Positions 1 through 8,410 of a DNA stretch of 40,802 nucleotides are shown one piece after another. Within the stretch, counting starts at the first letter, position 1. The number at the start of each line of letters is the position of its first letter. Under the pieces are notes generated by a model, which was not told where the DNA came from, searched no databases, and saw only the letters and a program-made list of their open reading frames with translations. The position numbers and the translations under genes are program-made. The DNA lies in the NCBI GenBank assembly GCA_028279585.1, contig JANQNL010000035.1, forward strand, positions 1 through 40,802, in the 5' to 3' direction. The DNA comes from Thermoplasmatota archaeon. GTDB lineage: Archaea; Thermoplasmatota; Penumbrarchaeia; JANQNL01.

Positions 1-1
1 A

Positions 2-709
2 AACCCCACCCATGCTCGCTCCGCTGACCTACGCCACTCCCCCTCCGGTCTGCTCGCTCGCAAACAATTGGAGGAAGGGAGGGTTTCTATGGAGCCAAGT
101 TACGAACACATCGAAGCGTTCGTTGAAGATTCAGAAGCAGGGGGAGCAGTGGCCATTTCCGTACTCGTGGAGCCCATTGGCTTCAACGGTTCCTTCCATA
201 CACTGCAAAGGATAGTCGACCGTACCAGCTTGCCTATCCTTGCCAAAGGGTTCCACTTCTCCCCCACACATCTTGCATGCTGCAAGGCCTACGGTGCAAC
301 AGGTTACCTCCACATGATCAAGGTCTTCAACACCGTGGGATCATCCCACACAGAGCTGATAGACCTCGGGCAGACCTTGGACATCGAAAGCTTTGTCGAG
401 GCAAACTCCACAGCCGAGATCGAACAGGCTATAGCCCTGGGGTCCAAGCTCATGGGGATCAACAACCGCAGGATCTACGATGACCTGGGCACAGACCTCT
501 CCAGGGCATCCCTGGGCAAGGACCTTCCGACCGAAGCGGCCTTCATCAGTCTCTCTGGGATCGAAGGTCCAGACGACATCAGGACCGTCTACGAGAACTC
601 CAACTCCCGTGTCGATGCTGTCCTTGTAGGGACTTCGGTCATGAAGGCCAAGGATCGCAGACAGCACATCGAGCGACTGGTTCGAGCAGGGAAGGAGGTC
701 GTCAAATGA
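2..709 (+). CDS. trpC: Indole-3-glycerol-phosphate synthase, 5' truncated by window edge
   Basis: Converts CdRP to indole-3-glycerol phosphate in tryptophan synthesis. The frame is open to the left edge of the window, so the gene begins outside it. Upstream of the first in-frame ATG (68) the translation still matches the family: ADLRHSPSG aligns with the usual AE(I/V)KRxSPSxG segment, so ATG 68 is not the true start. Further family marks are AISVLVEP, LAKGFHFSP (lysine region), GINNRRIYDDLGTDLS, LSGIEGPDDI and VLVGTSVM, spread over a single TIM barrel. The stop overlaps the next start as ATGA (706-709), so it is translationally coupled to trpF. About 20-30 N-terminal residues are missing, judged from family length. 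Confidence 0.93.
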   Translation, partial: NPTHARSADLRHSPSGLLARKQLEEGRVSMEPSYEHIEAFVEDSEAGGAVAISVLVEPIGFNGSFHTLQRIVDRTSLPILAKGFHFSPTHLACCKAYGATGYLHMIKVFNTVGSSHTELIDLGQTLDIESFVEANSTAEIEQAIALGSKLMGINNRRIYDDLGTDLSRASLGKDLPTEAAFISLSGIEGPDDIRTVYENSNSRVDAVLVGTSVMKAKDRRQHIERLVRAGKEVVK

Positions 710-1341
710 CCAAGGTCCAGGTATGCGGGGTCCAGAGCTTCGAGGATGCGATGATATGCCAGGATGCAGGCGTTGATGCAATCGGCTTCGTTCATGTCCC
801 AGGTCGCAAACGGAGCGTGAGCCTGGAGAACACTCGCAAGATCATCAGAAGGGTCTCGGACCTTGTTATCTCCACCCTGATCACCTTCGACCACGATGCA
901 AAGGAGCTTGCCAGGAAGGTGGACTTCGTGGGAGCCAGGGCTGTGCAGACCTACAACATGCCCCCTGCAGAGATGGTCAAAATGATGGACCAGGGCATTG
1001 AGGTCATCAGCGCGGTCTCCCTCGATTCCAGGAACTCAAGACCCGATATCGGTCCCGCCAGAATGAGCATCATGGCGTCGGTGGCGGACACTATCCTGTT
1101 CGAGCCATCGGTCAATGGGGTCGCTGGTGGACTGGGGGTGAAGATGGACCTGGTCAGGCTGGGGATCCTCACCTCCCAGTGCAAGCGGTTTGGTATCGCT
1201 GGAGGCCTGAACCCAGGAAATGTCGGCACAGCTTTGCGGTTGGACCCGGACAGGGTCGATGTATCATCTGGTGTGGAAGGGCCCAAAGGAACCAAAGACC
1301 CGAAGCTTGTCCAAGACTTCGTTTCGAGGTGCCGAAGATGA
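706..1341 (+). CDS. trpF: Phosphoribosylanthranilate isomerase
   Basis: Isomerises phosphoribosylanthranilate to CdRP, the step before TrpC. The 211-residue TIM barrel has the usual family length. [12 protein letters not shown] near the N-terminus carries the catalytic cysteine in a QVCG version of the usual [18 protein letters not shown] matches the phosphate/substrate loop, and [12 protein letters not shown] followed by [15 protein letters not shown] is the characteristic C-terminal signature. The ATG overlaps the trpC stop and the gene ends overlapping trpB (ATGA at 1338-1341), so trpC, trpF and trpB form one coupled unit. Gene order C-F-B-A is a common arrangement. Confidence 0.95.
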   Translation: MTKVQVCGVQSFEDAMICQDAGVDAIGFVHVPGRKRSVSLENTRKIIRRVSDLVISTLITFDHDAKELARKVDFVGARAVQTYNMPPAEMVKMMDQGIEVISAVSLDSRNSRPDIGPARMSIMASVADTILFEPSVNGVAGGLGVKMDLVRLGILTSQCKRFGIAGGLNPGNVGTALRLDPDRVDVSSGVEGPKGTKDPKLVQDFVSRCRR

Positions 1342-2507
1342 ACGCGTACTTCGGCAAGTTCGGTGGGCAGTTCGTGCCCGAGACGCTCATGCCGATACTT
1401 CACGACCTGGAGGCCGCGTACATCGAGCACTCGCAGGACCCTGAGTTCCAGAGCGAGCTAGACCTCCTGCTCACAGACTTAGCGGGCAGACAGACCCCCC
1501 TCTACTTCGCAAAGAGGCTCACAGAGCATCTGGGAGGAGCCAAGGTGTATCTGAAGCGTGAAGACCTTGCGCATCTGGGTGCTCACAAGATCAACAACGC
1601 ACTGGGCCAGGTGCTTCTTGCAAAACGGATGGGAAAGAAGCGCATCATCGCCGAGACCGGAGCCGGCCAGCATGGCGTAGCGACAGCTGCAGCCTGTGCC
1701 GCTTTGGAGCTGGACTGTGTTGTCTACATGGGCTCCGAAGACAAAGCTCGGCAGCATCTCAATGTTCTACGAATGGAGCTGTTCGGCGCCGAGATCATCG
1801 GTGTGGACAGTGGCTCCAGGACGCTCAAGGATGCTATCAATGAAGCACTGCGCGACTACATCACCAATTGTACAACGTCTCACTACGTCATCGGATCAGT
1901 GGTGGGACCACATCCTTACCCGACCATGGTCAGAGACTTCCAATCCATCATCGGTAACGAGGCTCGCGAACAAGTAATGGACAGGGAAGGTAGACTACCC
2001 GACCATCTTGTTGCGTGCGTTGGTGGGGGAAGTAACGCCATAGGCCTGTTCCACCCATTCGTGGAAGACGAGGTCCGCATGGTGGGGGTCGAGGCGGCTG
2101 GTACTGGCCTCACCTCAAACAGCGCATCGTTGAGCCTGGGGACCGAGGGGGTCTTACACGGAAACCTCTCCTACTTTCTCCAGGACGAGCAGGGCCAGAT
2201 CTCAAAAGCACACTCGATCTCAGCCGGCCTCGACTACCCAGGAGTAGGGCCGGAGCATGCGCATTACAAGGACTCCGGACGTGCAGAATATGTATCGGTC
2301 TCGGACGAGGAGGCTCTCGACGGATTCAAGCTTTTATCGAGGACTGAGGGCATAATCCCAGCAATGGAAAGCGCTCACGCCATCGCACAAGTGGCCAAGC
2401 TTGCCCCCACGCTCGACAAAGACGACATCGTCCTGGTCTGCCTCTCTGGAAGAGGGGACAAGGACATGGAGATGGTCGCCCGACTGGAGGCTGAATCATG
2501 CTTATGA
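1338..2507 (+). CDS. trpB: Tryptophan synthase beta chain (TrpB1 type)
   Basis: PLP enzyme joining indole and serine to make tryptophan. The start is the ATG at 1338 inside the trpF stop; the frame is open about 53 codons further upstream, but that part only overlays trpF and is not family-like. The protein is 389 residues and begins [19 protein letters not shown] as in canonical Trp[14 protein letters not shown] contains the PLP lysine, [10 protein letters not shown] is the substrate loop, and GGGSNAIG binds the PLP phosphate. The compact length and clear TrpA-interaction features suggest TrpB1 rather than TrpB2. It overlaps trpA by 10 nt. Confidence 0.97.
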   Translation: MNAYFGKFGGQFVPETLMPILHDLEAAYIEHSQDPEFQSELDLLLTDLAGRQTPLYFAKRLTEHLGGAKVYLKREDLAHLGAHKINNALGQVLLAKRMGKKRIIAETGAGQHGVATAAACAALELDCVVYMGSEDKARQHLNVLRMELFGAEIIGVDSGSRTLKDAINEALRDYITNCTTSHYVIGSVVGPHPYPTMVRDFQSIIGNEAREQVMDREGRLPDHLVACVGGGSNAIGLFHPFVEDEVRMVGVEAAGTGLTSNSASLSLGTEGVLHGNLSYFLQDEQGQISKAHSISAGLDYPGVGPEHAHYKDSGRAEYVSVSDEEALDGFKLLSRTEGIIPAMESAHAIAQVAKLAPTLDKDDIVLVCLSGRGDKDMEMVARLEAESCL

Positions 2508-3289
2508 CACATGTTTACTACGGGGACCCTTCCCCCGAGTTCTCCGACCTCCAGATCCAGACACTTGTCGATGCTGGAGCAGACATCATCGAGCTTGGCA
2601 TCCCGTTCTCGGACCCCACAGCTGATGGTCCTGTCTTTCAGCGCGCCTGCCAAAGAGCGCTCGATGGGGGAATGACACCGGAGCGGGTCCTTGAACAGAT
2701 ACCGCGCATCGATGCCAAAGTGGTCGTCACCACCTACTACAACATCATTCTAAAGATGGGGGCCGAGAGGTTCCTCGACAAGGCCCAGGGCGCCTATGGG
2801 ATCATCGTTCCGAACTTGCCCCTGGAGGAGTCAGAAGAACTGGAACAGCTATGCAAGGAGCGAGGGATCCATTTCATCCATCTTATTGCACCGACCACCA
2901 CGGACCAGAGGCTCGACCAGATCCTCGCCAGAGCGTCCGGTTTCCTCTACATCGTCTCGGTCTCCGGCGTCACTGGAGCCAGGGACAAGGTCCCGGACTC
3001 GACCCTGGAACTGATATGCAAGGTCAAGCAGCGTTCCGACCTCCCTGCCTTGGTGGGTTTCGGTATCTCCAAGCCCTCTCACGTGGAGCAGATCTCCACC
3101 GCAGGAGCAGATGGAGCTATCGTCGGGAGCGCCATTGCAAGACTATACGAGGGATGCCTGGACACCCCCCAAGATGCCCTCAAAGACATCGCAGCCTTTA
3201 TCTCTAGTATGAGTATATCTCATAACACTGTAACTAAAATATACGCGGCGCATGGTAATTGTACATCAACGCTCGATGAGATTATATAG
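2498..3289 (+). CDS. trpA: Tryptophan synthase alpha chain with atypical C-terminal tail
   Basis: Cleaves indole-3-glycerol phosphate and passes indole to TrpB. The 263-residue barrel begins directly at [11 protein letters not shown], shorter at the N-terminus than many bacterial TrpA. The catalytic Glu and Asp lie in [27 protein letters not shown] and [13 protein letters not shown] are the phosphate-binding loops; [12 protein letters not shown] is the last barrel signature. After AAFISSM, where family members normally end, some 26 residues follow that are encoded by much more A/T-rich DNA and do not look family-like. That tail overlaps the TATA box of the downstream aro operon, so it may be a stop-loss extension. 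Start is the ATG overlapping trpB. Confidence 0.95.
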   Translation: MLMTHVYYGDPSPEFSDLQIQTLVDAGADIIELGIPFSDPTADGPVFQRACQRALDGGMTPERVLEQIPRIDAKVVVTTYYNIILKMGAERFLDKAQGAYGIIVPNLPLEESEELEQLCKERGIHFIHLIAPTTTDQRLDQILARASGFLYIVSVSGVTGARDKVPDSTLELICKVKQRSDLPALVGFGISKPSHVEQISTAGADGAIVGSAIARLYEGCLDTPQDALKDIAAFISSMSISHNTVTKIYAAHGNCTSTLDEII

Positions 3290-3290
3290 T
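3283..3290 (+). promoter_or_regulatory. Probable TATA box of the aro operon
   Basis: TATATAGT lies at the very end of trpA in A/T-rich surroundings. With the usual archaeal spacing of about 26 nt, transcription would start near 3312, about 20 nt before the leader ORF at 3333. The aro genes may therefore have their own promoter separate from trp. Confidence 0.55.
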
Positions 3291-3332
3291 AAATGTGTTT
3301 TCACGGACAAACAAGGAACCCAAGTGGTCACC

Positions 3333-3407
3333 ATGATGAACATGCCTAATAGTAAGCGGCAAGGCGCCTTCGCCCCTCTTACCTACGGCATCGTCTATTA
3401 TTGGTGA
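3333..3407 (+). CDS. Putative 24-residue aromatic-rich leader peptide
   Basis: An ATG-ATG-initiated ORF of 24 codons sits alone in the 193-nt gap between trpA and the DAHP synthase gene. Its C-terminal half contains Phe, then TYGIVYYW and a TGA stop: one Phe, three Tyr and one Trp in the last 12 residues. These are the three end products of the operon behind it, and the pattern resembles leader peptides of ribosome-mediated attenuators. No strong Shine-Dalgarno sequence is seen; the inferred transcription start lies about 20 nt upstream. The alternative is chance or an unrelated micro-protein. The ORF and residue content are read directly; the regulatory role is inference. Confidence 0.5.
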   Translation: MMNMPNSKRQGAFAPLTYGIVYYW

Positions 3408-3478
3408 GCATAACCGCTTGTGGGTTTTCCTAAAGTGGTTCTGTAACAACAATAGGTTAGCAGAGAGTATGCTGGTGA
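3353..3478 (+). promoter_or_regulatory. Candidate attenuator/translation-control RNA structures
   Basis: AACCGCTT (3412-3419), just after the leader stop, can pair with AAGTGGTT (3433-3440; 8 bp, one G-U). Its CCGCTT can instead pair with AAGCGG (3354-3359) inside the leader ORF. The two pairings exclude each other. A ribosome paused at the Tyr-Tyr-Trp codons (3396-3404) would cover part of the shared segment. TCACCA (3328-3333) at the leader start could also pair with TGGTGA (3473-3478), the Shine-Dalgarno region of the DAHP synthase gene. There is no T-run after the second stem, so control of translation would fit better than classical termination. Function is inferred. Confidence 0.35.
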
Positions 3479-3482
3479 TAGA

Positions 3483-4385
3483 ATGAAAGGACTGAAGCTT
3501 GCAGCGTTGAACGGTCAGAAAAGGACCGTTATCGACGTTGGCGGAGTAAGGATAGGTGAGGGTTTCACAATGATCGTAGGCCCTTGCAGCGTGGACGACG
3601 AGGAGACGTTCCTCGCAACGGCCGTAGCCGTGAAGGAAGCGGGAGCTGACATGCTCCGGGGTGGCGCCTTCAAGCCAAGGACATCCCCGTACGCGTTCCA
3701 GGGTCTGGGGCTTGCCGGGATGAAGATCCTTGCAAAGGCCAGGAACCTCACGGGCCTTCCTGTGGTCACCGAAGTGGTGGACCCCAGGGATGTACGCTGG
3801 GTCGTTGACTATGCCGACGTGCTTCAGATAGGTGCCCGCAATATGCAGAACTTCTCACTCTTAAGGGAGGTGGGAAGGACACGCAGGCCGGTGCTTCTCA
3901 AGCGCGGTATGAACGCCACCATCGAGGAGTGGCTCTACTGTGCTGAGTATATCCTTTCAGAGGGCAATCCCAATGTCATCCTCTGCGAGCGGGGCATAAG
4001 GACCCATGAAACATATACAAGGAACACCCTTGACCTGTCCGCGATACCTGCGGTGCGTGAACTCACGCACTTGCCTGTGATCACAGACCCTAGCCATGCT
4101 ACGGGAAGACCGAGCCTCATCGGTCCCATGTGCAACGCATCTGTGGCTGCTGGGTCGGATGGCCTCATACTCGAGGTCCATTGTGACCCGAACAAGGCAA
4201 GGTGCGACAAGGACCAGGCTCTAACGCCTGAACAGTTCGCAGCGATCGATCGCAATGTAAGGAAACTTCATCACTTCATGGAGGACGAACAGGATGCACA
4301 GGATCCGTCTGGAAGCGCCCAGTGGAATATGCATGACATATGTGGGGGATACGATCTCCAAAGTCCAGGGGCTTGCGGGAACTGA
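3483..4385 (+). CDS. aroF: 3-deoxy-7-phosphoheptulonate (DAHP) synthase, class I beta type
   Basis: Condenses PEP with erythrose 4-phosphate, the first step of the shikimate pathway. Family marks: [78 protein letters not shown], and [22 protein letters not shown] (metal and phosphate binding). No N-terminal chorismate-mutase or FL regulatory domain is present, only about 25 residues before the core. GGTGA (3474-3478) precedes the ATG by 4 nt as a Shine-Dalgarno. The family core ends near [11 protein letters not shown]; the last 30 or so residues are out of frame over aroB, giving a 92-nt overlap. The tail may be the result of stop loss. Confidence 0.95.
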   Translation: MKGLKLAALNGQKRTVIDVGGVRIGEGFTMIVGPCSVDDEETFLATAVAVKEAGADMLRGGAFKPRTSPYAFQGLGLAGMKILAKARNLTGLPVVTEVVDPRDVRWVVDYADVLQIGARNMQNFSLLREVGRTRRPVLLKRGMNATIEEWLYCAEYILSEGNPNVILCERGIRTHETYTRNTLDLSAIPAVRELTHLPVITDPSHATGRPSLIGPMCNASVAAGSDGLILEVHCDPNKARCDKDQALTPEQFAAIDRNVRKLHHFMEDEQDAQDPSGSAQWNMHDICGGYDLQSPGACGN

Positions 4386-5301
4386 CAGACTGGTAGTGAT
4401 ATCGGACCATACCGTGAAGAAACTGCACGGGGACAAGTTCCCTGATGCCGACGTCATCCTCATCGGACAGGGAGAGGACATAAAGACCCTGGACACAGTG
4501 GAGGAGGTATACAGGTACCTCATCGAGCTGGAGGCTGACAAGGGAACCTTCCTCATCGGTATCGGTGGAGGTCTTGTGTGTGACGTCACGGGCTTTGTGG
4601 CGACCACGTTCAAGCGAGGACTCCCCTTCGGTCTGATGCCTACTACACTCCTTGCACAGGTGGATGCGGCCATTGGCGGAAAGAACGGTGTCAACCTTCT
4701 GGGGTACAAGAACATGGTGGGTACGGTCACACAACCTCGGTTCGTCCTGAGCGATCCAACGTTCCTGACCACACTCCCGAACAAGGAGATCTCCAACGGC
4801 ATGGCCGAGACCATCAAGACAGCAGCTCTAGGGGATGCCAAGCTGTTCAAGATGCTTGCCAAGATCATCGACGTCAACGATACCAAGACCATGACCGAGG
4901 TAATCAAGCGGTGTGCGAAGTTCAAGACGTCTGTGGTTGCAAAGGACGACATGGATGCAGGCTTGAGGATGCAGCTGAATTTCGGACATACCATCGGACA
5001 TGGGCTGGAGCTCACCAAGGGGCTAGGACACGGCGAAGCAGTGGCGATTGGCATGGTGATGGAATCCAAGCTCATGGGTGTGGATGCAAAGGTGGTGACG
5101 CAGCTGGAGGATACTCTGGCAAGCTACAACTTGCCAACTACTATCAAGTTCGATAAACGGAAGCTGATGGCTTCTATGACAAATGACAAGAAAAGAATGG
5201 ACGACATAATGACGCTTCCAAAACTGGAAGCAATTGGAAAAGTAAAGCTGATAGAGATGTCAATGAGACAGATGGAGGCGGGTCTACGTGATCTGTCTTA
5301 G
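4294..5301 (+). CDS. aroB: 3-dehydroquinate synthase (canonical AroB)
   Basis: Cyclises DAHP to 3-dehydroquinate using NAD and a metal ion. The 335-residue protein has [22 protein letters not shown] (NAD site), [30 protein letters not shown], and [12 protein letters not shown] plus [11 protein letters not shown] with the metal-binding histidines. This is the classical bacterial-type enzyme, not the AroB' of archaea that use the alternative aspartate-semialdehyde route, which agrees with the DAHP synthase gene just upstream. The ATG at 4294 is preferred because the protein then begins with the usual short strand ([11 protein letters not shown]...). It overlaps the DAHP synthase tail by 92 nt and aroD by 14 nt. 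Confidence 0.96.
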   Translation: MHRIRLEAPSGICMTYVGDTISKVQGLAGTDRLVVISDHTVKKLHGDKFPDADVILIGQGEDIKTLDTVEEVYRYLIELEADKGTFLIGIGGGLVCDVTGFVATTFKRGLPFGLMPTTLLAQVDAAIGGKNGVNLLGYKNMVGTVTQPRFVLSDPTFLTTLPNKEISNGMAETIKTAALGDAKLFKMLAKIIDVNDTKTMTEVIKRCAKFKTSVVAKDDMDAGLRMQLNFGHTIGHGLELTKGLGHGEAVAIGMVMESKLMGVDAKVVTQLEDTLASYNLPTTIKFDKRKLMASMTNDKKRMDDIMTLPKLEAIGKVKLIEMSMRQMEAGLRDLS

Positions 5302-5929
5302 CATAGGCGAAGGAGCATTGAGCTCCATACTCGTGATGCTGGACAATGTCCAGTTAGCGGAGCTGCGGTTGGACATGCTGGCACTGACCATAGAAGAGGT
5401 CCAACAGCTGTTCAGCCATGACTGTAAGATGATAGCTACCTGCAGGGAGGGGAACCTTTCCCCCTCCGAGAGGTTCGAACTCCTCAAGGAGGCCATCAAG
5501 TCCGGTGCAGACTACGTTGACGTCGATATCGACATGGAAGAGGAACTTGCAGAAGCCGTCCTGAAGCAGGCCGAGAAGTACGGAGCCAAGGTCATAATGT
5601 CGTTCCATGACCACGAACGCACACGTTCAAGATCAGAGCTTGATGCGATACTGGAGTCATGCTTTGCAAAGGGTGCAGACCTTTCCAAGATAGCATGCCA
5701 GGTCAATGACCACAAGGATGCGTCCAGACTTCTTGGGCTTCTTGATAATGACAATAAGATCATCGTAATTGGGATGGGCCCAAAGGGTCGTTTCGTAAGG
5801 CTCGCTGCTCCGATGTTGGGTGCTCCGTTCACCTATGCATGTGTGGATCGGGGAAGCGAGACCGCGGATGGCCAGATACCTTACGGTGAGATGGTAGAGA
5901 TGTACGAGGTGCTCGGAGGCAACAGGTGA
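5288..5929 (+). CDS. aroD: 3-dehydroquinate dehydratase, type I
   Basis: Dehydrates 3-dehydroquinate through a Schiff base. The start is GTG 5288, inside the end of aroB, giving the type I opening (M)ICLSIGEG. The barrel shows AELRLDML, MIATCREG, ADYVDVDID, VIMSFHDHERT with the catalytic His, and ADLSKIACQVND with the Schiff-base Lys. IVIGMGPKGRFVRLAAPMLGAPFTYAC matches the C-terminal signature (GxxGxxSR in many members, here with Phe-Val for Ser). At 213 residues it is near the usual archaeal length. The stop overlaps aroE (TGATG). Confidence 0.94.
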   Translation: MICLSIGEGALSSILVMLDNVQLAELRLDMLALTIEEVQQLFSHDCKMIATCREGNLSPSERFELLKEAIKSGADYVDVDIDMEEELAEAVLKQAEKYGAKVIMSFHDHERTRSRSELDAILESCFAKGADLSKIACQVNDHKDASRLLGLLDNDNKIIVIGMGPKGRFVRLAAPMLGAPFTYACVDRGSETADGQIPYGEMVEMYEVLGGNR

Positions 5930-7173
5930 TGGACCTCTACGGTGTGATCGGAAGGCCAATACTCCATTCCAGGAGTCCGCAGATGTTCAACGCAGCCTTT
6001 ACAGAGCTCGGTTTGGACTCGCTCTACCTTCGGGTATCGAGCACCGACCTCGAGCATGCCCTTGGGTCCATCAGGTCCCTTGGTATCAAGGGCTTCAATG
6101 TTACCGCTCCTTACAAGGAGTTGATCGTTGAGCACATGGACGAGGTGGTAGGGTCACCGGTCAACACTGTTGTGGTAAGGGATGGCAAGCTCATAGGCCA
6201 TAACACGGATCCAGCTGGCGTCAAGGGTGCGCTCGTGGAGAGTGGGAAGACCATCTCCAACGCAGCAATTATCGGAGCTGGAGGAGCAGCTCGTTCAGCT
6301 GCTATGGCGCTTATCGAGATGGAGGCGGAGGTGACCATCGTGAACCGGACCGCAGCCAAAGCCGAGGCTTTGGCCAGGGACCTGGGTTGTAGCTACGGTG
6401 AGGTGGGGGACGTTGACGCTATCGTTTCCTGTATCTCTGCTCCAGCCGAGATGGTCCCAGCTTCGAAGCTCCATCCGGACTTGGTCGTGATGGATGCATA
6501 CTACGCAACAGAGACACCCCTGATGAGGGATGCCAAAGCTGCCGGATGCACCATCATCGATGGCCGCAGGTGGTTGTTCCACCACGGCCTCAAGGTCTTT
6601 GAGCTGTTCAAGGGTCTCAAGGCTCCCGGTGAGGCAATGGAAGCTGCATTGTCCTCGTCCAGGTCCGGGACCAACATCAACCTCCTTGGCCCCATGGGCG
6701 TCGGCAAGTCCACCATCGGCCAAGAGCTCTCCACTATAATGGAGCGGGAGTTCGTGGAGACCGACAAGCTCGTCGAGGAACGAGCCGGGATGGAGATTAT
6801 CAAGATATTCCTGATGTACGGAAAGGACCATTTCCGCGAGCTTGAAAGCGAGGTCGTGACAGAGGTTGGAAAGAAGTCCAACCTGGTCGTTTCCTGCGGA
6901 GGCGGGGTCATGCTGGACCCAGCGAACATCAATGCACTCTCCGGTCACAACATCCTGCTCTGGGCCTCTGCACAGACCCTCATCGAGCGGGTCGGGAACG
7001 AGGAGACCAGACCTCTCATCGAGGGTGATGACAAGGAGGAGAAGGTCCGCTCGATCCTCAAGGAGAGGACATCAAGGTACATGGAGACCAACCATCTGGT
7101 CGTGAACACTGATGGGCTGACAGCCGAGCAGACGGCACAGCAGATAGCTTTTGAGGTGAAGGGTCATGGTTAG
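5929..7173 (+). CDS. aroEK: Bifunctional shikimate dehydrogenase - shikimate kinase (AroE-AroK fusion)
   Basis: Reduces 3-dehydroshikimate with NADPH and then phosphorylates shikimate. Residues about 1-245 are AroE: GRPILHSRSPQMFNAAF (shikimate site), FNVTAPYKE with the catalytic Lys, GHNTDPAGVKGAL, and the Rossmann loop IIGAGGAARSA followed by VNRTAAKA. Residues about 250-414 are a P-loop kinase of the bacterial AroK type: LLGPMGVGKSTIG (Walker A), FVETDKLVEERAG, FRELESEVV, SCGGGVML, and ETRPLIEG in the lid. Many archaea instead use a GHMP-family shikimate kinase, so this fusion is unusual. Start is taken at ATG 5929, overlapping the aroD stop, with GGAGG at 5915-5919; GTG 5926 is the alternative. 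Confidence 0.94.
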   Translation: MDLYGVIGRPILHSRSPQMFNAAFTELGLDSLYLRVSSTDLEHALGSIRSLGIKGFNVTAPYKELIVEHMDEVVGSPVNTVVVRDGKLIGHNTDPAGVKGALVESGKTISNAAIIGAGGAARSAAMALIEMEAEVTIVNRTAAKAEALARDLGCSYGEVGDVDAIVSCISAPAEMVPASKLHPDLVVMDAYYATETPLMRDAKAAGCTIIDGRRWLFHHGLKVFELFKGLKAPGEAMEAALSSSRSGTNINLLGPMGVGKSTIGQELSTIMEREFVETDKLVEERAGMEIIKIFLMYGKDHFRELESEVVTEVGKKSNLVVSCGGGVMLDPANINALSGHNILLWASAQTLIERVGNEETRPLIEGDDKEEKVRSILKERTSRYMETNHLVVNTDGLTAEQTAQQIAFEVKGHG

Positions 7174-8410
7174 GGTGGAAGGGGAGGTCCAGGTCCCAGG
7201 CTCCAAGTCCTTGAGCATCCGTGCCATCATGGCAGCGTCACTTGCTGAGGGGACATCGGTCATCGAGAACGTCAACCTCTGCGACGACGTCAAGGCCATC
7301 ATCCATGCCATGGAAGGTGTGGGGGTGCAGATAGCCAGGGATGGGACTACCCTCGTGGTCGAAGGCCCGCTCAAGATCGAGAAAGAGGTGGAGCTCAACT
7401 GTGGCGAGTCCGCGCTCTGTGCAAGAATGCTTGCTCCGATAGCAGCACTTTACGATGCTCCCGTCATCATCACGGGCGACAAGACGCTTCTGAAGCGCCC
7501 CATGGGAATGATAGAGGGGCCATTGAGCGTCCTGGGGGCAGAGGTCATGACGAAGATGACCCGACTGCCCATTACGATCCACGGCCCCATCACTGGTGGT
7601 CACATAAAGATAGTCGAGCTCATCACATCACAGTTCGTTACCGGGCTCATGTTCGCTCTTCCCCTTTGCAAGGAGGACTCGGAGATGATCATAGAGGAAA
7701 TGGTATCCTCGGATTATCTGGTCCTGACCGAGGAGGTCCTTGAGGCCTTCGGTGCAAAGATAGAGACCCTTGATGATGGCTACAAGATGAAAGGTGGCCA
7801 GACATACACCCCCTGCGAGTTCGATGTGGAGGGTGACTGGTCTGGAGCTGCCTTCTTGCTGGTGCTGGGAGGTGTTGCAGGAAAGGTCACGGTGAAAGGG
7901 CTCAGCCTGCCATCCCATCAGCCTGATAGGGCCATCTGCGATGCGCTCTTGTCTGCTGGTGCCGCTATCGAGGTGGACGGTGATTCCGTGACATGCTACA
8001 AGGACCCTGACAGGACCTTCGCAGGTCTGAACGGTTTCTACTTCGACGCTACAGATTGCCCGGACCTGTTCCCACCCTTGGTCGCTCTAGCCCTCAATTG
8101 CAATGGCTTCACAGAGATCAAGGGAGTGGATAGGCTAACCCACAAGGAGGTCGACAGGGCTAAGACTCTGAAGGAAGAGTTCGGCAAGCTGGGGGCAAGC
8201 ATCGCTATCGAAGGCGATGTCATGCGGATCAACGGCTCCAAGCTCAAAGGTGGGAAGGTGAGCTCTCGTGGAGACCACCGAATGGCAATGGCCTTCGGCA
8301 TCACGCAGCTCATCACTGGAAAGGAGATCGAGATAAAGGACGCAGATAGTGTGACCAAATCCTATCCACAGTTCTTCTGGGACCTTGAGACCCTGGAGGT
8401 GAAGGAATGA
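7166..8410 (+). CDS. aroA: 3-phosphoshikimate 1-carboxyvinyltransferase (EPSP synthase)
   Basis: Transfers enolpyruvyl from PEP to shikimate 3-phosphate. The 414-residue two-domain fold shows VPGSKSLSIRAIMAASLAEG at the N-terminus, ITGDKTLLKRPMG, and near the C-terminus SRGDHRMAMAFGI (PEP site) and DADSVTKSYPQFFWDL. In place of the usual NxGTAxR loop it has NCGESALCARM, a divergent PEP-loop variant. The gene overlaps aroE-K by 8 nt and aroC by an ATGA. Confidence 0.95.
   Translation: MVRVEGEVQVPGSKSLSIRAIMAASLAEGTSVIENVNLCDDVKAIIHAMEGVGVQIARDGTTLVVEGPLKIEKEVELNCGESALCARMLAPIAALYDAPVIITGDKTLLKRPMGMIEGPLSVLGAEVMTKMTRLPITIHGPITGGHIKIVELITSQFVTGLMFALPLCKEDSEMIIEEMVSSDYLVLTEEVLEAFGAKIETLDDGYKMKGGQTYTPCEFDVEGDWSGAAFLLVLGGVAGKVTVKGLSLPSHQPDRAICDALLSAGAAIEVDGDSVTCYKDPDRTFAGLNGFYFDATDCPDLFPPLVALALNCNGFTEIKGVDRLTHKEVDRAKTLKEEFGKLGASIAIEGDVMRINGSKLKGGKVSSRGDHRMAMAFGITQLITGKEIEIKDADSVTKSYPQFFWDLETLEVKE

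Noticed and set aside
68-709. trpC starting at ATG 68 as a complete short gene
   Set aside because: The frame is open to the window edge and codes for a typical TrpC segment (ADLRHSPSG) upstream, so the gene is truncated by the window.
1179-1337. N-terminal extension of trpB from ATG 1179
   Set aside because: This part overlays trpF in another frame and has no TrpB similarity; ATG 1338 gives the family N-terminus.
4221-5075. 284-codon minus-strand ORF opposite aroB
   Set aside because: Antisense shadow of a well-recognised gene; Ser/Pro-rich, low-complexity translation with no motif.
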